A stretch of 64,000 nucleotides of DNA from Costus lasius (GCA_027563935.2 JANVAS020000203.1:4402001-4466000); one strand, 5' to 3'. Positions 9,594 to 21,400 are shown, counted from the first letter of the stretch. Notes: generated by a model from the letters alone, not told the origin. Numbers and translations: made by a program.

Positions 9594-12500
9594 CTAATGG
9601 TTGAGAAACCTCAAACCCATATTATTACAGTGCTTCTCATGCTTCTGCTGCGCCAGAGGCTTGGTAAGCGGGTCAGCCAGATTGTCGTCTGTATGAACCT
9701 TGCATATTTTGATCTCGCCTCGATCAATGATCTCCCGGATCAAGTGAAACCGTCTCTGTATGTGCTTGGACTTCTGGTGCGACCGTGGTTCCTTTGCTTG
9801 TGCGATTGCTCCAGTGTTATCACAGAAGATAACCAAAGGATCTGCACTCGAAGGAACAACACGAAGTTCTCTCATGAACTTACGAATCCACACTGCCTCC
9901 TTGGATGCTTCCGAGGCTGCAACATACTCGGCTTCTGTTGTGGAATCAGCAACAGTTGACTGTTTGAAACTCTTCAACACCACTGCTCCACCATTCAAGC
10001 TAAAGACATAGCCTGATTGCGATCGGAAATCATCCTGGTCTGACTGGAACGAAGCGTCAGTATATCCCTCTATACTGAGTTCTTCCTGACCACCATATAT
10101 CAAGAACATATCTTTGGTCCTCCGCAGATATTTTATAATGTTCTTGACTGCAATCCAGTGCGCCTGTCCTGGATTACTTTGGAATCGACTGGTCACGCTT
10201 AACCCGTAAGCGACGTCTGGGCGAGTACATAACATCGCATACATAATGGACCCAATAGCCGAAGCATAAGGCGTATTGTCCATTTCATCTTTCTCAGTCT
10301 GTGTTTGTGGACACTGACTCTTCGAAAGATTCAGACCATGTCTGACTGGAAGATATCCACGTTTAGACTTCTCTAAATGGAATCTCTCCAGGACTTTATC
10401 GATGTAAGTACTTTGGCACAGCCCGAGAAGCCTCTTAGATCTATCCCGGTAGATCTTCACACCTAACACATAGGCTGCTTCTCCTAGATCTTTCATCTGG
10501 AAACATTTTCCTAACCATGCTTTAACCGCATGCAGTTCAGGAATATCGTTTCCAATGATTAAGATATCATCGACGTAGAGGATTAGGAATGTAATTACGT
10601 TCCCACTAAACCTCTTATATACACACGGGTCATCCTCGTTCTTGATGAAACCAAACTCAGAGATTGATTCATCAAAACGAATGTTCCAGCTTCTAGATGC
10701 TTGTTTAAGTCCATAAATGGATTTCTTTAACTTGCATATTTTATGATGATCTGCTGGATTAGTGAAACCCTCAGGTTGTGTCATATACACATCCTCATCT
10801 AGATTTCCATTAAGGAAAGCTGTCTTCACATCCATCTGCCAGATCTCATAATCATAATATGCAGCTATAGCGAAAAGAATCCGAATAGACTTAAACATGG
10901 CTACAGGAGAGAAAGTTTCATCATAATCTATCTCGTAGATTTGTTTGAAACCTTTCGCAAGTAGCCTGCCTTTATAGGTAACCACGTTACCATCCATGTC
11001 AATCTTCTTCTTGAAGATCCATTTACAGCCTATAGGGATTACTCCCGGAGGCGGATCAACCAAATCCCAGACTTGGTTATCTGACATGGAGTCCATCTCG
11101 GCTCGCATAGCATCAAGCCATCTAGCTGACTCCGGTCCACTGACCGCATCCGCATAAGTGAGGGGTTCATCATTATCAATGATGTAGACTCCGTCATAGC
11201 GCTCAGGCTGTCGACGGATCCTACCCGATCTTCGCGGTTCCCGTGTTATCTGAGCCTCAGGTTGTTCAATTACCTGATTCACTGGCTCTGGCTCATCCAA
11301 CTGCACTTGACTACTTTGTCCTCCCTCTGGATTCTCATCCAGCTTTATTTCTCTCCCACTGGCCTCTTGCAGAAGAAATTCCTTCTCAAGAAATATGGCC
11401 GTCCGAGCAACAAAAACCTTGTTCTCTTTGGGATCGTAGAAATAATAACCCTTAGTTTCCTTAGGGTAACCGACAAAGATGCATTTCTCAGATCTGCTCT
11501 CCAGTTTCCCAGAGGCGAGCTTTTTGACATAAGCCTCGCAACCCCAGATCCTGATAAATGTCAAGCTAGGCTGTTTCCCATACCATAACTCATATGGCGT
11601 CTTTGAAACTGCCTTGGATGGCACTCGGTTTAGTACCTTTGCAGCTGTTTCCAGTGCAAAACCCCAAAAGGAGTATGGAAGAGTAGCCTGACTCATCATA
11701 GAACGAACCATGTCAAGTAACGTTCTATTTCTCCTCTCGGACACACCATTCCATTGCGGTGTTCCTGGCGGAGTGAGCTGTGAGATAATCCCACACTCTT
11801 TCAGATAGTCAGTAAATTCTCGACTTAGGTATTCTCCACCTCGATCAGAACGAAGTGCCTTGATATTTCGGCCTAACTGATTTTGTACTTCATTTTTGAA
11901 CTCTTTGAACTTGTCAAAAGATTCAATTTTATGTCTCATTAGATAGACATATCTATACCTACTGAAATCATCAGTAAAGGTAATGAAGTACTGATAGCCA
12001 CCTCTGGCATGTTTTCTAAATGGCCCACACACATCACTGTGTATGAGGTCAAGTAAACCTGAAGCCCTTTGACCTTTGTTAGGAAAAGGAGACTTCGTCA
12101 TTTTACCCATCAAACAAGCTTTGCATGTATCAAACTCCTCGTAGGAGAAAGATCCCAGCAGTCCATGATCATGCAACCGCTTAATGCGTTTCTCGTTTAT
12201 ATGGCCTAAACGACTTTGCCATAGCAAGGTGCTGTCATCAGCATACTTGGCTTTCTTATTATCAATGTTTTGTATAGAATTTTCCATGTCCAACATGTAT
12301 AACCCATTGTTAATTGAACCAGTTGCATACACAATATTATCTACAGATAAAACACACTTTGAAATATTGCATTCAAAGGCAAATCCTTTCCTGACAAGAG
12401 CAGGAATAGAGATAATATTCTTGGTGATACTCGGTACAAAATAACAATTGTTTAATTCCAATACAATGCCAGATGGTAAATAAATGAAATAGTCTCCTAC

Positions 12501-13478
12501 AGCAACAGCAGCAACCCGTGCCCCGTTTCCAACGCGTAGGTCTACCTCATGCTGTCCCACCTGCCTTCTTCTCTTGAGTTCCTGTACATTTGAACAAATG
12601 TGAACTCCACATGCAGTGTCCAACACCCATGAAATAGAAGAAGATGAAACCATGACTTCCGTCACGTATATACCTGAGCCAGAAGCGATGCTTCCCCTCT
12701 TATCTCCTTGGAGCGCTTTACAGTCCTTTTTCCAGTGACCCAGCTGGCCACAGTGGAAACACCTGTTGTCCTTGGACCGCTTGACCTTCTGTTTCAGAGC
12801 CTTATTGTAGTTCTTGACAGGGGCCTTGCCCTTCTTCCCCTTCTTCTTGTTCCTAAAAGGAACCATTAAGACAGAGGTTGAAGGCTTGCCCTTCAGAGTT
12901 TCCTCAGTAGTCAAGAGCATATTCAGCAGCTCTGCCGGCGTACAATCGATTTTGTTCATATTAAAGTTAATGATGAACGCATCGAAAGAAGGCGGAAGAG
13001 ACTGCAGAATAATATCTACAGCAAGCTCCTGGTTGACGGTATGCCCCAGTTTCTCCAGAGCCTCCTTGTGCCCAATCATCTTGAGCACGTGAGCTCCCAC
13101 TGGGCTCCCTTCAGCCAGTTTGCTCTGAAAGAAGAGCTTCGTCAGATTATAGCGTTCTGTCCTCGCCTGTGCAGCATACAGCATCTTGAGGTTCGCTATA
13201 ATCTCTATAGCCGACATATCCTCATGCTGACGCTGCAGCGGTGGCGTCATAGACGCTAGCATCAGGCAAGCGACATCAATGCTATCATTGACGTGCTTTT
13301 CATAGGCATCACGAACCGCCCTTGCGGCGTTCGCAGCGGGCTGCGGCGGTATCGCCGTCTCGAGGACATACAGTTTCCTCTCTGCCTTAAGAACGATCTT
13401 AAGGTGTCCGAACCAGTCAGAGAAGTTCGGCCCAGCAAACTTCTCCCTTTCCAGTAGGGATCGCACATTGAAGCTCAT
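9594..13478 (-). CDS. gag-pol: Copia Gag-Pol polyprotein (CopA), open but integrase-impaired
   Basis: 1,294 residues with no stop. The order is Gag (1-230), CCHC zinc knuckle (C240, C243, H248, C253), aspartic protease with DTA at 287-289, integrase HHCC (426, 452, 455), integrase DDE (D482, D545, E581, with 35 residues between the last two), reverse transcriptase (D883, YVDD 968-971), RNase H (D1141, E1182, D1220). PR-INT-RT-RH is the copia order. The first His of the integrase HHCC finger, residue 421, is Gln (CAA, versus CAT in the three other copies), so the encoded integrase is probably defective although the ORF is open. The ATG at 13478 is the start in the unspliced frame; a spliced start in the LTR is proposed at 24494. 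Confidence 0.93.
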   Translation of the reverse strand: MSFNVRSLLEREKFAGPNFSDWFGHLKIVLKAERKLYVLETAIPPQPAANAARAVRDAYEKHVNDSIDVACLMLASMTPPLQRQHEDMSAIEIIANLKMLYAAQARTERYNLTKLFFQSKLAEGSPVGAHVLKMIGHKEALEKLGHTVNQELAVDIILQSLPPSFDAFIINFNMNKIDCTPAELLNMLLTTEETLKGKPSTSVLMVPFRNKKKGKKGKAPVKNYNKALKQKVKRSKDNRCFHCGQLGHWKKDCKALQGDKRGSIASGSGIYVTEVMVSSSSISWVLDTACGVHICSNVQELKRRRQVGQHEVDLRVGNGARVAAVAVGDYFIYLPSGIVLELNNCYFVPSITKNIISIPALVRKGFAFECNISKCVLSVDNIVYATGSINNGLYMLDMENSIQNIDNKKAKYADDSTLLWQSRLGHINEKRIKRLHDHGLLGSFSYEEFDTCKACLMGKMTKSPFPNKGQRASGLLDLIHSDVCGPFRKHARGGYQYFITFTDDFSRYRYVYLMRHKIESFDKFKEFKNEVQNQLGRNIKALRSDRGGEYLSREFTDYLKECGIISQLTPPGTPQWNGVSERRNRTLLDMVRSMMSQATLPYSFWGFALETAAKVLNRVPSKAVSKTPYELWYGKQPSLTFIRIWGCEAYVKKLASGKLESRSEKCIFVGYPKETKGYYFYDPKENKVFVARTAIFLEKEFLLQEASGREIKLDENPEGGQSSQVQLDEPEPVNQVIEQPEAQITREPRRSGRIRRQPERYDGVYIIDNDEPLTYADAVSGPESARWLDAMRAEMDSMSDNQVWDLVDPPPGVIPIGCKWIFKKKIDMDGNVVTYKGRLLAKGFKQIYEIDYDETFSPVAMFKSIRILFAIAAYYDYEIWQMDVKTAFLNGNLDEDVYMTQPEGFTNPADHHKICKLKKSIYGLKQASRSWNIRFDESISEFGFIKNEDDPCVYKRFSGNVITFLILYVDDILIIGNDIPELHAVKAWLGKCFQMKDLGEAAYVLGVKIYRDRSKRLLGLCQSTYIDKVLERFHLEKSKRGYLPVRHGLNLSKSQCPQTQTEKDEMDNTPYASAIGSIMYAMLCTRPDVAYGLSVTSRFQSNPGQAHWIAVKNIIKYLRRTKDMFLIYGGQEELSIEGYTDASFQSDQDDFRSQSGYVFSLNGGAVVLKSFKQSTVADSTTEAEYVAASEASKEAVWIRKFMRELRVVPSSADPLVIFCDNTGAIAQAKEPRSHQKSKHIQRRFHLIREIIDRGEIKICKVHTDDNLADPLTKPLAQQKHEKHCNNMGLRFLNH

Positions 13479-13784
13479 GGTGTTCGTTGCTGCAGGAATC
13501 TACAACAAGCAAGAACAGCAAGGTCAGTATCAATGTTCAGAATCAATCCAGGACTTTAAGAAAGATTCTTTTTCTCACTATTTTGTCTGACTGAAAAATC
13601 CAGAAAACAGTCCGAAAGAGTAACACTCTTTTAGTGAGATGGGATCCAGATTTCATACTTGGTCTCCGCGTCCCGCTCAGGCGAGATAAGATGCACAGAG
13701 ATGACAAGCATTAATTTCTGGTAGGCTGTCCCAGCCAATCGCCAACCCGTGCGATTCCCCTTCATCTGGGCAGTCCAGCAGACT

Positions 13785-14012
13785 GTGCCAACTGAGTTGG
13801 TACAACACAGTCTCTGACCCCACAGATGGCTGCCTCCATGCACTACCATATGCGCCACATATGTAGTCTACATGGTCAAGCTGACCTGACCTACTCCCTG
13901 GACCACCACGTGCTATGCTGAGCAACGAGAAGGGATAAATCCCTACTCTGTAACACGCAGGTGTAATCCCGCACTGTCTGAAGATAGATGGACGTGCCCA
14001 CTGAGTGGGTTC
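13785..14012 (-). other. Twin CTCAG-loop hairpins (CopA leader)
   Basis: Stem CCAA-CTCAG-TTGG at 13785-13803 and CCCA-CTCAG-TGGG at 13994-14012 (minus strand). The loop is the same and one stem pair is switched, C:G to A:T. Confidence 0.65.
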
Positions 14013-14686
14013 AACACGGCTCCAACGATAGTCAGAACAGTGAGGTTTCGCGCCAGAAGGCATTACGTGCTTGATATATTAGCGTTGGATTTTAACGGTC
14101 TTTTATCTTCTTCACTATCATGCAAGTCCTATGGTGATAGCAGAAGATAAACACATGCAATTCTAATTATATAAGCAATAAATAGAAAGCATGATCTTAT
14201 GTGGTAAAAGCCCATGAATCCTAGTAAGACCTTAATTTTACTTAAGTCTTCACTTGAGCTCTTTTGCATCTCATCTGGTCCAACCCAGGGCCCTAGCGCC
14301 AAGAGCACCTCAGGTGCGCCACCAGCTGAATGCCCCTCTTGGATGTGTGCTTTTATGCCCTTGTCTAATCAAAAACATTTTGATCTATCTAGACAAGCTT
14401 TGACTCGCAGGTCAATTATACAATAGATTAATAAAAAATGTGATTCGCAGATCACAATAATATTAACTTATAATTAACCAGGCACGCAGGCCCCAGCACA
14501 GCACACAATAGGGCAACCCACATAAGAATAAATAAACAAGCACATGGTCTCAATCATCATGTGATCCAATCAAGAAATTAAATTTTGAAAACCCCATAGG
14601 CATCAATTTTAACTTCCTTATGTGCCCTACAACCTTACAATGGTACATTGATAGGGATCCACTCATCCATCTAGTTAGATCCTTTG

Positions 14687-14906
14687 CCCTTGCATGCACC
14701 GAGTCCTAACTGACCCGAGTTGACCTAATGGTCAACCATGCATGCGCTAAGGGCTGAACAACCAACAAGAGTTCTGGCAAGCGGGTGTGACCCCGGGCCT
14801 AACTCAAGAGTGTTCATTGGTTGTCTCAACTAGACCTCGCTACACGCCTAAGATGCAATCGACCTATGGCCACCTCGTGCTTGCGCACAGGTGCCATCTG
14901 GTCGAT
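14687..14906 (-). other. Structured leader RNA module (CopA)
   Basis: Three helical domains seen in all complete copia leaders. H1 is closed here by ATCGACC/GGTCGAT, where the others have GTCGACC/GGTCGAC, then ATGGC/GCCAT, where others have ATAGC/GCTAT, and ends in GTGC-GCAA-GCAC. These are compensatory pairs. H2 here keeps GAGTT/AACTC. H3 has the GCATGCA/TGCATGC outer stem with an inner GTTGACC/GGTCAAC hairpin. Probable roles are packaging or translation control; this is inference. Confidence 0.7.
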
Positions 14907-15002
14907 CCATCTAGGCTGTCAGATGGTCTGATCAGACTAGTTTGATCTAACCTAGAGGTGACTTAAGCCCCATCAACCCATCTAAGGGTTTATAGTAGGT
15001 GG

Positions 15003-16666
15003 TGTTGGGGTATGCCCTTAAGGCTAATGTTTGAAGCCTATGGGAATGTATCTGTATCATGTAATAAACTCTTATGTTTATAAAGGCATGGTTGTTATTC
15101 AGTTAGTTACATTGTCTGCTGCAATATATGTTCTTCTGAATAATGTCTCAAAGCTGTTCAGCTAGGCTGACATGCAGTTAAGTCCTTAGTCGAGATATCT
15201 TGGTGAACATGTGACAGCCTTGATATGATTGAGACTAATATGTGTTCTAATCTTATAGGATGCTTCGAGCATGGAATAAGATGTAGACTCATGGGTACAT
15301 GGGATGTACTGGACAGACCCTACTAGGATGTTCAATTGTTTGTCGCAATGTGAATATTCCTTGAGTATGACAAGTGGCACATTTCCTCTGACTTGAGATC
15401 ACTTGTGTTTTCTAAATGATGATTGTCATTGTTTTGAGGTAGTTCAATATCATTTGAAACATAATGATTATAGACTATCTTGGATGGTGAGCTTGAGTCA
15501 GGTTAGGACACTAGTGATAGACATAGGATTGCCGTCTCCTTGTTTAAGGAGTGTGATGTTCTAAAGGGGCCCCCTGGATGAGATGATTGAGAAAAGAGTA
15601 TGGCCATACCCAGGTGACAGTGTTCATCTGTTCTAATCATGCTCATCATATTGGAGTTACAAGCTTGACATGCTTGTCCAATAAGAACGTCCAGTGGTAA
15701 AGGAAATATGCATGCCTTGTGATTTGATTCACACTTGTGCTGTTTTTGGGTGTAGTCTTGGAAGACTCTTTCCTTTATATCGGGAGACAGTGATGTGTTG
15801 CTAGATACCCCTCACTGATCGTGATAATGTGAGTTATCGTTACCGACATTTAAAGGAAACCCTCAGGGTCGCACAATTTGATGATATGGCTTACTTAAGT
15901 CAGATCGTATGGACTGTATTGTTCGGATTCAGTTTAAAGGGATTTAATCTCTGATTGTAAGTGAGATCTGGTCTGATCATGTTTGATTGATTAGGGCTTG
16001 AGATCGGTAAGCTTCGATCGATAGAATGAATGCTAGATCGGTCAGATCAGAAGCATTAAGAGATCAACGGTCAGATCAAGAACCTTGTGGTTTAATTATG
16101 ATTTGGACTGGTTGCTTGGCTTGATTAGTTCTTAAACCGAACCAATGTGAACCGGCTCATGAAATGAGCGCATGGTTCAAGGCTTGGCGAGTTGTTCACT
16201 TGGCGTGAACATTGGAGCGAACGTGGTGGCTATTTTTAGTAACCATGATCTCCACTTGGAGATAACGCTCACGTTCGAATAGTGCTTACTACTCTCGCCT
16301 CTCAAGCGACCTCTTCTCTTGACGCTTTCGTGTGTGGCGACGTCTTGAAGGTTGAGGAGGATTCGGCCAAGAAGTTCATCATCCCTTTCCATTCGATCAA
16401 GGACACTTTGTAGCCTTGCTAGCACAAGGAGCAACAAAGAGTTTGCCATCATCCTCTTGTGTGCGAGACTTTGGAGAAGTGGCATTTGCGATTTTTCTTC
16501 CAAGGCGCCATCTAGAAATGGCTATGGTATGAATCGTTTTATTCATGCTGATTTTATAAGCTAATCATAATGCATGCAAAGATCATTGAAACCCTTTTTC
16601 CGTTGCATCTATATCTCCATATGCGCCTGTAGGGTTTTACCTCCCCTTATTCTAGGGGATCTTTCA
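15003..16666 (+). repeat. CopB 5' LTR
   Basis: TG...CA ends. Two TATA-like sites are conserved across the copia LTRs here: TTTATAAAGG (15077-15086) and CTTTATATCGGG (15774-15785). I cannot tell which, if either, is the promoter. An inverted repeat ATCTCCA/TGGAGAT is at 16248-16263, inside a longer CGAACGTG/CACGTTCG stem. The predicted LTR start and splice donor is at 16518-16528. Confidence 0.95.
16518..16528 (+). promoter_or_regulatory. Predicted spliced Gag start and 5' splice donor (CopB)
   Basis: AAATGGCTATG is followed at once by GTATGA (intron from 16527). The acceptor TTGTAG ends at 18471. Joining them puts the LTR ATG in frame with the seven codons before the annotated Gag ATG (18493). 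All copies checked keep ATGGC, the three-codon length and the frame. Not proven by RNA. Confidence 0.6.
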
Positions 16667-16668
16667 AT

Positions 16669-16680
16669 TGGTATCAGAGC
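16669..16680 (+). other. Primer binding site (CopB)
   Basis: TGGTATCAGAGC, 2 nt after the 5' LTR. It is complementary to the 3' end of plant initiator tRNA-Met, the usual minus-strand primer of copia elements. It lies inside the predicted leader intron. Confidence 0.92.
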
Positions 16681-16989
16681 GCTGGTTGAAGCATGTTTTT
16701 TATGATTGCTTAACGCTTGAGCCATTTTTGTGATCCTTGTATGCGCCATATTGCTAGATCTAGGCTACATGCGAACCTTTACTTGTTGTGTATTGTAGTT
16801 GACGCATGTAGTAAGGTAGCGCTTCTATATGTTCTTGTTGATGTTTTCTTAAAAACTCAAACGACTTGTGCGCACACCATTAGATCTAAGTGCCGCCTGC
16901 ATTAAACCCTTAGACGGGTTATTAGGGTTGAAATCATCCCCTGTGTTAGATCCAAACAGTCTGATCAGACCATCTGACAGCCTGAATGG

Positions 16990-17207
16990 GTCGACCAGTT
17001 AGCACTTTGGCGCAAGCCTATGGTGGCTATAGGTCGACTGCAGACAGGTGTGTAGCGATGTCTGATTGAGACACCCAATGAACGCACCTGAGTTAGGCCC
17101 GGGGTCACGCCCGCTTGCCAGACCTCAGTGTGGTCGTTCAGCCCTGGCGCATGCATGGTTGTCCTTATGGTCAACACAAGTCAGTTAGGACTTGGTGCAT
17201 GCAAGGG
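16990..17207 (+). other. Structured leader RNA module (CopB)
   Basis: H1: GTCGACC (16990-16996) pairs with GGTCGAC (17032-17038); inside, TAGC/GCTA and GGC-GCAA-GCC. The GGC/GCC pair replaces the GTGC/GCAC of other copies and keeps the same GCAA tetraloop. H2: CTGAG (17088-17092) with CTCAG (17124-17128), replacing CATGAGTT/AACTCATG. H3: GCATGCA/TGCATGC outer stem with AAGTC/GACTT inside. Confidence 0.7.
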
Positions 17208-17957
17208 CAGTGGATTTGACTAGGTTGGTTGAGTGGATCCCTAGTAATGGACCGTTGTAAGGTTGTAGGGGAAATAAGGAAAAAATTAAAATTGATCCCA
17301 AGGGGTTTTCGAAAATTTTAATTTTTATGATGGATCACATGATGCTGATTGGATGCATATGTTTGTCTATTTAGTCTTATGTGGGCTGCTCATATTAATT
17401 GTGTGCTGTGCTGGGGCCTGCGTGCCTGTATTAAATTGTAAATTAATTATTGTGATCTGCGCATCACTGTGTTTTAATTTATAAATGTTAGTGACCTGCG
17501 TGTCACTCTTGTCTAGATAGTTAAATTTGTAATTTAATTAGACAAGAGCACAAAGCACACTTGGCAGAGGCGCATGCAGCAGTGGCTGGACCAGGTGGGA
17601 GGTCCAGGGTTCGACTCTGGGACCAGGCGCAAATTCCTGGTGGGCGCACCTGTGCTGCAGATGGCGCTTGGGCCCAGGTTTGGGCCAGATGAGCAGCAAA
17701 AGACCCATGAAGAGCAAATGAAGACTTAAGTTAGGTTAAGGTCTTCTAGGGCTATGGGCTTTTACCACATAAGATACATGCTTTCTTTTATTGCTTAAAT
17801 ATTGGAATTGCATGATCAAATTATCTTCTGCTATCACCATAGGAATTGCATGATAGGCAAGAAGATAAAAGACCGTTAAAATCCAACGCTAAAATATCAA
17901 GCTCGTAAGCCTTCTGACGCGAAACCTCACTGTTCTGATTATCGTTGGAGCCGTGTT

Positions 17958-18185
17958 GTACCCACTCAGTGGGCACGTCCATCTATCTTCAGAGGGTGTG
18001 GGATTACACCTGTGTGTTACAGAGTAGGGATTTATCCCTTCTCGTTGCTCAGCATAGCACATGGTGGTCCAGGGAGTAGGTCGGGTCAGCTTGACCGTGT
18101 AGGCTACATATGTGGCGCATATGGTAGCACATGGAGGCAGCCATCTGTGGGATCAGAGACTGTGTTGTACCAACTCAGTTGGCAC
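17958..18185 (+). other. Twin CTCAG-loop hairpins (CopB leader)
   Basis: CCCA-CTCAG-TGGG at 17958-17976 and CCAA-CTCAG-TTGG at 18167-18185, 209 nt apart, in matching flanks (GTGTTGTA before, CAC after). Confidence 0.65.
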
Positions 18186-18492
18186 AGTCTGCTGGATTGC
18201 CTAGATGAAGGGGAATCGCACGGGTTGGCGATTGGCTGGGACGCCTACCAGAAACTAGTGCTTGTACTCTCTGTGCATCTTATCTCGCCTGAGCGGGACG
18301 CGGAGACCAAGTATGAAATCTGGATCCCATCTCACTAAAAGAGTTCTACTCTTTCGGGCTGTTTTGCTGGATTTTTCACGCCTGATAAAATAGTGAGAAA
18401 AAGAATCTTTCTTAAGTCCTGATCGATTCTTATACATTGATACTGACCTTGCTGTTCTTGCATTGTTGTAGATACCTGCAGCAACGAACACC

Positions 18493-21400
18493 ATGAACTT
18501 CAATGTGCGATCCCTACTGGAAAGGGAGAAGTTTGCTGGGCCGAACTTCTCTGACTGGTTTGGACACCTTAAGATCGTTCTTAAGGCAGAGAGGAAACTG
18601 TATGTCCTCGAGACGGCGATACCGCCGCAGCCCGCTCCGAACGCCGCAAGGGCGGTTCGGGAAGCCTATGAAAAGCACGTCAATGATAGCATTGATGTCG
18701 CTTGCCTGATGCTAGCGTCTATGACGCCACCGCTGCAGCGTCAGCATGAGGATATGTCAGCTATACAGATTATAGCAAACCTCAAGATGCTGTATGCTGC
18801 ACAGGCGAGGACTGAACGCTATAATTTGACTAAGCTCTTCTTTCAGAGCAAACTGGCTGAAGGGAGCCCAGTGGGAGCTCACGTGCTCAAGATGATTGGG
18901 CACAAGGAGGCTCTGGAGAAACTGGGGCACACCATCAACCAGGAGCTTGCTGTGGACATTATTCTGCAGTCTCTCCCGCCATCATTCGACGCGTTCATTA
19001 TTAACTTTAATATGAACAAAATCGATTGTACGCCGGCAGAGCTGTTGAATATGCTCTTGACTACTGAGGAAACTCTGAAGGGTAAGCCTTCAACCTCTGT
19101 CTTGATGGTTCCTTCTAGGAACAAGAAGAAGGGGAAGAAGGGCAAGGCCCCGGTCAAGAATTACAGCAAGGCTCTGAAGCAGAAGGTGAAGCGGTCCAAG
19201 GAATACAGGTGTTTCCACTGTGGCCAGCTGGGTCACTGGAAAAAGGACTGTAAAGCGCTCCAAGGAGACAAGAGGGGAAGCTTTGCTTCTGGCTCAGGTA
19301 TATTCGTGACTGAGGTCATGTTTTCTTCTTCTATATCATGGGTGTTGGACACTGCATGTGGAGTTCACATTTGTTCAAATGTGCAGGAACTCAAGAGAAG
19401 AAGGCAGGTGGGACAGCATGAGGTGGACCTACGCGTTGGAAACGGGGCACGGGTTGCTGCTGTTGCTGTAGGAGACTACTTCATTTCTTTACCATCTGGA
19501 ATTGTATTGGAACTAAACAGTTGTTACTTTGTTCCCAGTATAACTAAAAATATTATCTCCATTCCTGCTCTTGTCAGGAAGGGATTTTCCTTTGAATGCA
19601 ATATTTCAAAGTGTATTTTGTCTTTAGATAATATTGTTTATGCAACTGGTTCAATTAACAATGGGTTATACATGTTGGACATGGAATGTTCGATACAGCA
19701 AATTGATATTAAGAAAGCCAAGTATGCTGATGACAGCACCTTGCTATGGCATAGTCGTTTAGGCCATATTAACGAGAAACGCATTAAGCGGTTGCATCAT
19801 CATGGACTGCTGGGATCATTCTCCTACAAGGAAATTGATACATGCAAGGCTTGTTTAATGGGTAAAATGACGAAGTCACCTTTTCCTCACAAAGGTCAAA
19901 GGGCTTCAGGTTTACTTGACCTTATACACAGTGATGTGTGTGGGCCATTTAGTAAACATGCCAGAGGTGGCTATCAGTACTTCATTACCTTTACTGATGA
20001 TTTCAGTAGATATGGGTATGTCTATCTGATGAGACATAAGAGTGAATCTTTTGACAAGTTCAAAGAGTTCAAGAATGAAGTACAAAATCAGCTAGGCCGT
20101 AATATCAAAACACTTCGCTCAGATCGAGGTGGTGAATACCTAAGTCATGCGTTAACTGACTATCTAAAAGAGTGAGGGATTATCTCACAGCTCACTCCAC
20201 CAGGAACACCGCAATGGAATGGTGTGTCCGAAAGGAGAAATAGAACATTACTAGATATGGTTCGTTCTATGATGAGTCAGGCTACTCTTCCATACTCCTT
20301 TTGGGGTTTTGCACTGGAAACAGCTGCAAAGGTACTAAACCGAGTGCCATCCAAGGCAGTTTCTAAGACGCCATATGAGTTATGGTATGGGAAACAGCCG
20401 AGCTTGACATTTATCAGGATCTGGGGCTGCGAGGCTTATGTCAAAAAGCTCGCCTCTGGGAAACTAGAGAGCAGATCTGACAAATGTATCTTTGTCGGTT
20501 ACCCTAAGGAAACTAAGGGTTATTATTTCTTCGATCCCAAGGAGAACAAGGTTTTTGTTGCTCGGACGGCCATATTTCTTGAGAAGGAGTTTCTTCTGCA
20601 AGAGGCCAGTGGGAGAGAAATAAAGCTGGATGAGAATCCAGAGGTAGGACAAAGTGACCAAGCAGAATTGGATGAGCCTGAGCCGGTAGAACAGGTTATT
20701 GAACAACCTGAGGCTCAGATATCACGGGAACCGCGAAGATCGGGTAGGATCCGTCGACAGCCTGAGCGCTATGACGGAGTCTACATCATTGATAATGATG
20801 AACCCCTTACTTATGCGGATGCGGTCAGTGGACCGGAGTCAGCGAGATGGCTTGAAGCTATGCGCGCCGAGATGGACTCCATGTCAGATAACCAAGTCTG
20901 GGATTTGGTTGATCCGCCTCCGGGAATAATCCCTATAGGCTGTAAATGGATCTTCAAGAAGAAGATTGACATGGATGGTAACGTGGTTACCTATAAAGGC
21001 AGGCTAGTTGCGAAAGGTTTCAAACAAATCTACGGGATAGATTATGATGAAACTTTCTCACCTGTTGCCTTGTTTAAGTCTATTCGGATTCTTTTCGCGA
21101 TAGCTGCATATTATGATTATGAGATCTGGCAGATGGATGTGAAAACAGCTTTCCTTAATGGAAATCTGGATGAGGATGTGTATATGACACAACCTGAGGG
21201 TTTCACTAATCCAGCGGATCGTCATAAGATATGCAAGTTAAAGAAGTCCATTTATGGACTTAAGCAAGCATCTAGAAGCTGGAATATTCGTTTTGATGAA
21301 TCAATCAGTGAATTTGGTTTCATCAAGAACGAGGATGACCCGTGTGTTTATAAGAGGTTTAGTGGGAGCGTGATTACTTTCCTAGTCCTCTACGTCGATG

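Larger units (their letters stand above)
13479..15002 (-). other. CopA leader, Gag-proximal part
   Basis: Non-coding in element orientation. It contains the splice acceptor (intron end at 13500-13501, AG on the minus strand, 21 nt before the Gag ATG), the twin hairpins with CTCAG loops (13785-13803 and 13994-14012), and the covarying helix module (14687-14906). The first 266 nt of the leader lie beyond CopB, at 24059-24324. Short ORFs here differ in frame between copies and are not counted as genes. Confidence 0.75.
16681..18492 (+). other. CopB leader
   Basis: About 1.8 kb between primer site and Gag ATG, no credible ORF. It holds the helix module (16990-17207), a stretch with direct repeats of the type GATCTGC(G)CATCAC, the twin hairpins (17958-17976 and 18167-18185), the branch-site-like TACTGAC, and the acceptor at 18470-18471. 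Confidence 0.75.

Noticed and set aside
16177..16564. Overlapping ORFs on both strands in the CopB LTRs (also 23569-23956)
   Set aside because: Exact duplicates because they lie in the two LTRs; no homology recognised.
16669..16680. TGGTATCAGAGC sites as possible tRNA gene pieces
   Set aside because: They sit next to 5' LTR ends and have no cloverleaf around them; they are primer sites.
18012..18338. 108-codon ORF in the CopB leader, partly similar in CopC and CopD
   Set aside because: Similarity follows nucleotide conservation of the leader, including the hairpins; frame and stops differ between copies.
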